A DNA stretch of 64,000 nt from Taishania pollutisoli (GTDB taxonomy: Bacteria; Bacteroidota; Bacteroidia; Flavobacteriales_D; Crocinitomicaceae): assembly GCF_014518315.1 (NCBI RefSeq), contig NZ_JACVEL010000013.1, positions 1-64,000 on the forward strand. Direction: 5' to 3'. The position numbers and the translations under genes are program-made. This document shows, piece by piece, positions 58,461-64,000 of this stretch. The notes below the pieces were generated by a model. The model did no database searches, had not been told where the DNA came from, and saw only the letters and a list, made by a program, of their open reading frames with translations. Position 1 is the stretch's first letter; each line of letters opens with the position of its first letter.

Positions 58461-60125
58461 GTGAAAAAAGCCGTTATATATCTCTTTCGACTCCTATTTA
58501 TTCCATTTGAACTGGTTTTTGCTTTTATTTTCATTGTCTTTATCTATGTCTTGTTTTCGGCGACGGTTTCTCCTCCGGAGGTTCCGGATATCCATATCGG
58601 AAAACGGCAAAAAGTAAGCGAAAATCACTATGTACTGGGCAACAATTACCTAAAGAAAAATGAATTCGGTATCTGGGAAATGTACATCGAAGGAGAGCCG
58701 TACGAACGGGGATTAATCTACGGGGAATTAGCCAAAGAACTCAATCAAAGTCAGGAGGAAATTTTTGTAGGACAAATCAACCAGTTTGTACCCAAAGGGG
58801 CTTTTCAGAATTTTCTGAAGATTATGATGGGATTTTTTACCAATGAAATTCCTGATCACATTTCACTGGAAAATCAGCAGGAAATCTATGGAATTTCCCG
58901 CACGTTTTCAGATGAATTTGATTACATCGCTCCGAAATATACACGCATACTGGGGTATCATGCCGCGCACGATATGGGGCACGCACTGAATGATTACAGT
59001 GTAGTAGGATGTACTTCATTTGCATTGAAAGGAGCAAAATCTGCGACAGACCACCTTATTCTCGGAAGAAACTTTGATTTTTATGTGGGCGATGATTTTG
59101 CAAGAGAAAAAATTATTTTGTTTATCAATCCCTCAACAGGATACAAGTTCACCTCTTATTCCTGGGCAGGATTTACAGGGGTTGCATCCGGCATGAATGA
59201 ACAGGGATTAACGGTCACTATTAATGCTTCCAAATCCGATCTCCCAACGGGATCAAAAACCCCTATTTCCATTCTGGCGCGTGAGATCCTCCAATATGCA
59301 AAAAACATCGATGAGGCAATTGCCATTGCAAAAAAACGGGAAACATTTGTATCGGAAACGCTGATGGTCGGATCCGCCAATGACAATAAAACGGTGTTAA
59401 TCGAAAAATCGCCGACCAAATTAGGAGTCTACGAAATGAAAGGAGACGATCTTATTTGTTCGAATCACTACCAGTCAACGACATTTGAAAAAGACCCGGC
59501 GAACCTTCAAAATATTCAGAACAGCGACAGTAAATTTCGATACGACCGGGTGCGTGAATTGATTGACCGGCAAGCTACTCCGTTTACTCCAACAGATGTT
59601 GCTGCGATCCTCCGCAATCAAAAGGCAGCCAACGGAGATACACTGGGAATGGGAAATCCGAGAGCGGTCAACCAATTACTGGCACACCACAGTGTTGTAA
59701 TGCAACCCACAGAACGCATGTTCTACATCACTACCAATGATTTCCAGTTGGGGAAATTTATCGGTTATGACCTCAACAAAACATTTGCAGCAAAGAAAGC
59801 CATCGTAACAGACAGTATTGCCGCAGATCCGTTCCTTTATTCGCAGGCATATCAGGATTTTCTTTTATTCAAACAAACCAAGCAAAAAATCAGTCAATAC
59901 CTGATGTTTGACAAGCCGTTAACTCTTTCACAACAAGACATTGAAGCATTCATCCGTCAAAACAGTGAGTCGTATGTCACATATGAAATGCTGGGAAAAT
60001 ATTTCTCCAAAAAAGGACAGTGTGAAAAAGCAGCAACTTATTTCAAGGAAGCACTGACGAAAAAAACAGCATCCAAACAAGTAGACCGGGAGTTGCAATT
60101 ACTGATGGAAAACTGCGGGAAGTAA
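58461..60125 (+). CDS. C45-family Ntn-hydrolase (acyl-CoA:6-APA acyltransferase-like)
   Basis: About 554 residues from GTG at 58461. An N-terminal membrane segment (LFIPFELVFAFIFIVFIYVLF) anchors it with the body in the periplasm. The catalytic Cys is in YSVVGCTSFA (near residue 184), where autocleavage before Cys would activate the enzyme. NFDFYVGDDF, SWAGFTGVASGMNEQGLTVTIN (two parts), and NHYQSTTFE belong to the C45/acyltransferase fold. Members cleave or transfer acyl groups on amides such as penicillins, ceramide-like lipids or acyl-amino acids; the substrate here is unknown. A C-terminal helical part (CEKAATYFKEALTKKTA) resembles a TPR. It stands alone, preceded by its own promoter. Confidence 0.85.
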   Translation: MKKAVIYLFRLLFIPFELVFAFIFIVFIYVLFSATVSPPEVPDIHIGKRQKVSENHYVLGNNYLKKNEFGIWEMYIEGEPYERGLIYGELAKELNQSQEEIFVGQINQFVPKGAFQNFLKIMMGFFTNEIPDHISLENQQEIYGISRTFSDEFDYIAPKYTRILGYHAAHDMGHALNDYSVVGCTSFALKGAKSATDHLILGRNFDFYVGDDFAREKIILFINPSTGYKFTSYSWAGFTGVASGMNEQGLTVTINASKSDLPTGSKTPISILAREILQYAKNIDEAIAIAKKRETFVSETLMVGSANDNKTVLIEKSPTKLGVYEMKGDDLICSNHYQSTTFEKDPANLQNIQNSDSKFRYDRVRELIDRQATPFTPTDVAAILRNQKAANGDTLGMGNPRAVNQLLAHHSVVMQPTERMFYITTNDFQLGKFIGYDLNKTFAAKKAIVTDSIAADPFLYSQAYQDFLLFKQTKQKISQYLMFDKPLTLSQQDIEAFIRQNSESYVTYEMLGKYFSKKGQCEKAATYFKEALTKKTASKQVDRELQLLMENCGK

Positions 60126-60248
60126 ACCACTTCATAAACACCTGTTCCTTCATTTTCAATCGTATTTTCAATCGTCATTCATCCATTGTAAAACAACTGT
60201 AAAATAACCGTTCCGGGTTTACAGTCAGTTGAAAATGCTTCTACACCG

Positions 60249-60276
60249 TTTGTTCATTGCATACAGCATATTCTTG
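60249..60276 (+). promoter_or_regulatory. Weak promoter before the SIMPL gene
   Basis: TTTG (60249-60252), 16 bp, TATTCTTG (60269-60276, one change from TAnnTTTG). Confidence 0.3.
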
Positions 60277-60301
60277 CAGGAATATTCTAATTTAAAACGC
60301 A

Positions 60302-61285
60302 ATGAAATCAGCAATTATCTTTTTTAGTCTAATCCATTGTTCCGTTTCCATGGGACAAATCGGAGGAAATCAACTGTATGGAAATTACAAAGGAAATTAC
60401 AACACAAATCAATCCTACAATGACGGACGGCACAACAAAGTAATCATCGATAAAACGTCCATGAGTTTTCATGTCAATATCCTGAATACGGTTCAATCAA
60501 CTTCTTTCACCATCACGTTAGGACTCAATCAGGAAGCGGCATCCGTAGAGGCCTGCAATGCAGAAATCAACAAACGGATTACCGGTTTTAAGCGTGAATT
60601 AAAAGCGTTGAGCATCAAAGAAGAAGACATCTATGTCGATTTCATATCACAAACGAAAGTTTACGACTATCAAACCAGCAAGGAAGAGCATCAACACGTC
60701 ATCAATATTCAGCAGGAAGAAACCGGATTTGAAATCAAGAAGAACATTCTTTTACGGGTAAAAGATATCCATCTGTTTGACCGGTTAGTGGAGGTAGCTT
60801 CACGGTACAATATCCACAATATTGTAAAGGTCGACTATCACTCTTCTGAATTGGACACTATTTATGCTTCCATGTTAAAAGAGGCACGCATCATTTCCGA
60901 TAAACGAAAAGCACTGCTCTCATTCGACAAGGACAATTGGGAAGAAACTCCTGTTCTTTCAATTGATTTTCACCACATCCAACCTTCCGGTCAGTACCTG
61001 AGTTACCAGGCATACGAGAGTTCTGATGTTTCATACATCAATGATTACTACCGGTCGAATACCCCTGTTTTAAGGCAGGAGCAACGAAAATCCAAGTCTT
61101 ATTATTTCAACAAAATTAACGCGTCGGATTTTGATAAAATTATGAATGCAGACACACCGGTTGTCGGTATCCAATGCGTCATGTATGTTACTGTAAGTTA
61201 CCTCCGAAAAGTACCGGATGCTTCTAAAAAACAGTATCATGTCATCACACCGGACGGTCAACTCAAGGTGTTGAACCTGGAGTAA
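60302..61285 (+). CDS. Secreted SIMPL-domain (DUF541) protein
   Basis: 327 residues. A short signal peptide (SAIIFFSLIHCSVSMGQ) is followed by a Gly/Asn/Tyr-rich spacer and then a SIMPL domain at about 60-270: SFTITLGLNQEAASVEACNAEINKRI, IDVDF-like strands around EEDIYVDFISQTKVYDY, ILLRVKDIHLFDRLVEVASRYNI, and VMYVTVSYL. The usual second half is extended with a long Tyr-rich loop (YLSYQAYESSDVSYIND). SIMPL proteins form periplasmic or outer-membrane ring-like assemblies in some bacteria; a function here is not known. Convergent with an MFS transporter gene. Confidence 0.8.
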   Translation: MKSAIIFFSLIHCSVSMGQIGGNQLYGNYKGNYNTNQSYNDGRHNKVIIDKTSMSFHVNILNTVQSTSFTITLGLNQEAASVEACNAEINKRITGFKRELKALSIKEEDIYVDFISQTKVYDYQTSKEEHQHVINIQQEETGFEIKKNILLRVKDIHLFDRLVEVASRYNIHNIVKVDYHSSELDTIYASMLKEARIISDKRKALLSFDKDNWEETPVLSIDFHHIQPSGQYLSYQAYESSDVSYINDYYRSNTPVLRQEQRKSKSYYFNKINASDFDKIMNADTPVVGIQCVMYVTVSYLRKVPDASKKQYHVITPDGQLKVLNLE

Positions 61286-61314
61286 TTTACATACAATCAC
61301 AATGCAATGATTGA

Positions 61315-62577
61315 CTACAATTCCGTTGTTTCGGAGTACTGTGGCTGCCGGTGTTCATTTTTATACGCGCTGATCTCTTCCATCGGGGCAATGGTATATT
61401 TGTACCCGAGAGCCGTAACCAACAGGATGATAAACGTTCCCATCCACAGCGTTGTATAACCGAACTCTGCGACAACGGTTGTTCCCAAAAACGGGGAAAC
61501 GATTAATCCAATTCCCATGGAAACACCGTTAACTCCCATGTACGCACCTTTATTGGCCGGACCCGAGCGTAATGCCGTAACCGTTGACATAAACGGAAGT
61601 ACGAGGATTTCACCAATACTCATGAGTGAGATCGCGATATAGATCACAAAGACGGAATGACTGACTGTATAGAGAAAAAAGCTCAACCCGGTCACAAAGG
61701 TTCCCCACACCATGATTTGGACAATGGTGAGGTTCCGCTCCGTAATGGCTACAAGTGGCATTTCCAGCAACACAATGACCAATCCACTGAACCCAAGGGC
61801 CAGCCCCACTTCTTTTTGTGACAATCCGGCTCCGTTTCCCAAAAATAACGGCAGGGTATTGAGCAGCTGGAAGAACGAGATTGCGTACAAAGCACAAAAC
61901 AATGTAAATAACAAAAATTTACTGTCTGTATAAGGAGAACGAACAATTGTACCGACAGCCGGTTCTTCCGTATGGCCCACCTCATTCCGCTCTTTCCTGT
62001 TTCTGAAAAACAAGACGAATACAATCGCAGCACTGATGCAGGCAATCCCATTGATGTAAAACAACAAATGAAACGAATATGCCGATAAGATCCCACCCAC
62101 GGCAGGACCGATTGAAAAGCCCAGGTTTACCGCCATCCTGTTCAGGGAAAAAGCACGTGTGATATTTTCCTTTTTAGCATACCTGGAAATAGCAACCGAG
62201 TTGGCTGGACGAAAGATCTCAGAGATGATGCCCAACACAAATAACAACACGCAAATCGCGTAGAATGATTTAAATTCCGGTGTAATGAAATGCAGCGGAG
62301 CACACAAAAGCAAGCTGATCACCTGCACCTTGAAATTCCCTATTTTATCGCACAACCAACCTCCGAACCAGGACCCTGCGAGCGATCCGATTCCGTAAAA
62401 ACTCAGGCATATTCCTGAATCGGCAATCGAAAAGTCTAATTCTTTGTGCAGGTAAATTCCCAGGAACGGAATGACCATTGCTCCTGAGCGGTTGATCAGC
62501 ATAACAATAGAAAGCATCCAGGACTCTTTGGACAACCCCGCATACGAATTTACATACCGTTCTAAAAGAGATTTCAT
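61315..62577 (-). CDS. MFS transporter
   Basis: 420 residues, twelve membrane segments. MFS hallmarks: the loop between helices 2 and 3 (GSWFGGWLCDKIGNFKVQ), NRMAVNLGFSIGPAVGGILSAY in the first half (motif C-like GPAVGG), and the second-half loop FLGNGAGLSQKEVGLALGFS. It resembles drug/H+ antiporters of the YdeD/MdtH type. Substrate unknown. It has a -7 box at 62623-62630 and no co-transcribed neighbour. Confidence 0.88.
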   Translation of the reverse strand: MKSLLERYVNSYAGLSKESWMLSIVMLINRSGAMVIPFLGIYLHKELDFSIADSGICLSFYGIGSLAGSWFGGWLCDKIGNFKVQVISLLLCAPLHFITPEFKSFYAICVLLFVLGIISEIFRPANSVAISRYAKKENITRAFSLNRMAVNLGFSIGPAVGGILSAYSFHLLFYINGIACISAAIVFVLFFRNRKERNEVGHTEEPAVGTIVRSPYTDSKFLLFTLFCALYAISFFQLLNTLPLFLGNGAGLSQKEVGLALGFSGLVIVLLEMPLVAITERNLTIVQIMVWGTFVTGLSFFLYTVSHSVFVIYIAISLMSIGEILVLPFMSTVTALRSGPANKGAYMGVNGVSMGIGLIVSPFLGTTVVAEFGYTTLWMGTFIILLVTALGYKYTIAPMEEISAYKNEHRQPQYSETTEL

Positions 62578-62622
62578 ATCAAACTGCTATTTTAATGGTA
62601 TAGCATGACCGGTTTAGCGCCG

Positions 62623-62630
62623 CAAAGATA
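62623..62630 (-). promoter_or_regulatory. -7 promoter box of the MFS gene
   Basis: The complement reads TATCTTTG (TAnnTTTG), giving a leader of about 42 nt to the ATG at 62577. Confidence 0.45.
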
Positions 62631-62673
62631 CGACCATTTAAAGATTTAAAGTTTATACGATTGTTAAATAAAA

Positions 62674-62701
62674 AAGGGCTTGCAACAATGTGCAAGCCCT
62701 T
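62674..62701 (-). terminator. Terminator after the PorE-like gene
   Basis: agggcttgca and tgcaagccct pair over 10 bp (11 with the next A-T) with a 6-nt loop; T-run on the minus strand. Confidence 0.85.
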
Positions 62702-62725
62702 CAGGGTTTTATCATCAGTAAAGTA

Positions 62726-64000
62726 CTATCTCGGTACTTTTTTGAATTCTAAATAGCTTGCCGGAGCAGCCGGAGCGGTTTCTGCATTGAAGTCAAGACT
62801 CAATACTTTTCCTTCCGTACGGCGGTTCCATTGGTGCAGTTTGTCAAATAACGCTTTGTTTGTCTTCTGGTAAGAGTTGATCAACTTTTCCGTCAACGTT
62901 GCTTCCGTCCATCCTTCCAATGGATTTCCTTCTTCATCTCTCGGAAGAGTAACAGCATAGTCGTCTCCTTTTCTGTAAACTACTCTCGGATCGTTTTCTC
63001 CTTTTCCTACCGGAACAATTCTTCGCGGATCAATTCCTTTTTCTTTCACCAGGTATTCATAACACTTATGTGCACGGTTTTCAGAAAGCACCTGGTTGGA
63101 TGTTGTACTACCACGGGAGTCAGTGTGTGAGCTCAACTCCAGGATCATTCCAGGGTATTCCGTCAACAAGTCATACACAAAATTCAGGGAATCCTTCGAA
63201 TTGATTGTCGAGTCGACCAACAAATCCCATTTTGCCAACGGATAACGTACTTCCGGTAAACGGATTGGTTTCTTAGGAAGTAATGCCAGGTCAACAACAA
63301 AGTTTTGATCGTACTTCAATCCTACAGTTGTAATACGTGAACCTTGCGCATCGTGATATCCGTCTTTGGAAACAGAGATGGTATATGATCCTTCTTCGTT
63401 GATGTATCGGTCACCAGTTGGTTTCTTGTCCCAAAATACAGTTCCCTGCTTGTTGGTATATCCTTCCCATGTTCCACCATTGTTGTCTGTAACAACGACT
63501 TTCGCATCTGCAATTTTCACGTTCTTTTCGTTCAAGTCCGTAACAATCACTTTCAAGTCGAATACATATGGAGGGATTTCATACTTATAAATATCCGGCT
63601 TATTCTCTCCGTTCTGGCTTTTGCGCTCAGAAGTAAAATATCCTGTTCTATCCGTGTGCTCTACCAATGCATAATCATTGTTAGAAGAGTTGATCGGTGA
63701 TCCCATGTTTACCGGATTCGACCATTTGTTCTCTTCTCCTTGTTTCGCTGCACGGAAAATATCCAATCCTCCGATTCCCGGCTTTCCGTCCGTTGCATAG
63801 AATAAGTCACCATTTTTTGCAAACGTAGGGAACGCATCATTCCCGGAAGTATTGATCTCAGGTCCCAGGTTAACCGGTGTTGTCCATGAATCAGATTTAC
63901 GCTCGTAAGTTGTTGCCCACAAGTCCAATCCACCGAATCCTCCCGGAAGATCAGAGGCGAAGATCAGGAATCGTCCGTCTTCAGAAACACATGGATGCCC
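62726..64000 (-). CDS. PD40/CRD/OmpA outer-membrane-associated protein (PorE-like), 5' end outside the window
   Basis: The open frame continues past the right edge, so about 424 C-terminal residues are visible. The order is PD40/beta-propeller repeats (DGRFLIFASDLPGGFGGLDLW, FPTFAKNGDLFYATDGKPGIGGLDIF), then a carboxypeptidase regulatory-like domain (ADAKVVVTDNNGGTWEGYTN, GSYTISVSKDGYHDA), then an OmpA domain (LDLLVDSTINSKDS-like start, ILELSSHTDSRGSTTSNQVLSENRAH, IDPRRIVPVGKGENDPRV). After the OmpA core follows an unusual tail of about 90 residues (EGWTEATLTEKLINSYQKTNK). PorE, a T9SS component in Porphyromonas, has TPR, propeller, CRD and OmpA domains, and this matches apart from the unseen N-terminus. 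Several paralogues with the same layout exist in Bacteroidota, so it may not be PorE itself. Confidence 0.8.
   Translation of the reverse strand, partial: GHPCVSEDGRFLIFASDLPGGFGGLDLWATTYERKSDSWTTPVNLGPEINTSGNDAFPTFAKNGDLFYATDGKPGIGGLDIFRAAKQGEENKWSNPVNMGSPINSSNNDYALVEHTDRTGYFTSERKSQNGENKPDIYKYEIPPYVFDLKVIVTDLNEKNVKIADAKVVVTDNNGGTWEGYTNKQGTVFWDKKPTGDRYINEEGSYTISVSKDGYHDAQGSRITTVGLKYDQNFVVDLALLPKKPIRLPEVRYPLAKWDLLVDSTINSKDSLNFVYDLLTEYPGMILELSSHTDSRGSTTSNQVLSENRAHKCYEYLVKEKGIDPRRIVPVGKGENDPRVVYRKGDDYAVTLPRDEEGNPLEGWTEATLTEKLINSYQKTNKALFDKLHQWNRRTEGKVLSLDFNAETAPAAPASYLEFKKVPR

Noticed and set aside
1-64000. tRNA, rRNA, CRISPR array, prophage or insertion sequence
   Set aside because: No tRNA-like cloverleaf, regular spacer-repeat array, phage module or transposase was seen on either strand.

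Overview
The window comes from a Bacteroidota chromosome, most likely order Flavobacteriales (a Crocinitomicaceae/Fluviicola-like genome is my inference). Supporting signs are promoters of the type TAnnTTTG (-7), sometimes with TTG about 20 bp upstream (-33); a secreted protein with a type IX secretion (T9SS) C-terminal sorting domain; the Bacteroidota FtsZ tail ending NSFLHDNVD; a PD40/CRD/OmpA protein; and short leaders with weak Shine-Dalgarno sequences. I saw no tRNA, rRNA, CRISPR array or intact transposase.

Layout. (1) 1-18.8 kb, minus strand: a partial PKD-domain secreted protein, then a five-gene operon with a clear promoter at 18873-18903 and a terminator near 968-995. Its products are a small secreted protein, a DNRLRE/SprB-repeat surface protein, a 2118-aa TcdB/RHS-like protein, a 2884-aa RHS protein with a LamG domain spliced into the RHS core, and a small membrane protein coupled to it by a TAATG overlap (immunity candidate). 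(2) 19.0-26.6 kb: a minus-strand operon (M20 amidohydrolase, two DUF4230 proteins, a lipoprotein) and plus-strand genes (YcxB-like, DUF4256, DUF2867, ChaN-like, a GT-B glycosyltransferase, and a frameshifted OmpA protein), followed by an intergenic inverted/direct repeat element. (3) 26.9-51.4 kb: the division and cell-wall (dcw) cluster on the minus strand, in transcription order mraZ-rsmH-(secreted)-ftsL-ftsI-murE-mraY-murD // ftsW-murG-(two membrane paralogues)-murC-ftsQ-ftsA-ftsZ-yqeY. A 6-kb block splits it between murD and ftsW. The block holds an OlsF-like bifunctional acyltransferase and a two-component system followed by a USP-like protein, a small secreted protein and a YoaK/DUF1275 membrane protein. 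(4) 51.6-64 kb: a decayed AraC regulator, a T9SS-secreted protein with a fibre-like partner, a GT9 glycosyltransferase, a methionine gamma-lyase-type enzyme divergent from an Lrp/AsnC regulator, a C45 Ntn-hydrolase, a SIMPL protein, an MFS transporter and a truncated PorE-like gene.

How they work together. The dcw genes make UDP-MurNAc-pentapeptide and lipid II (MurE carries DNPR, so meso-DAP is expected) and build the divisome. MraZ-type boxes sit in front of mraZ. The most distinctive regulatory feature is a six-unit, exactly 11-bp-phased array of TTCTAAT-like heptamers in front of the USP-like gene, immediately downstream of an OmpR-type response regulator and its kinase. It looks like the operator of that regulator, and a weaker array lies in front of the regulator gene itself.

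Limits. All family calls are from reading the sequence. In places start codons are inferred from promoter position. Short-site coordinates were counted by hand and may be off by a base in homopolymer runs.
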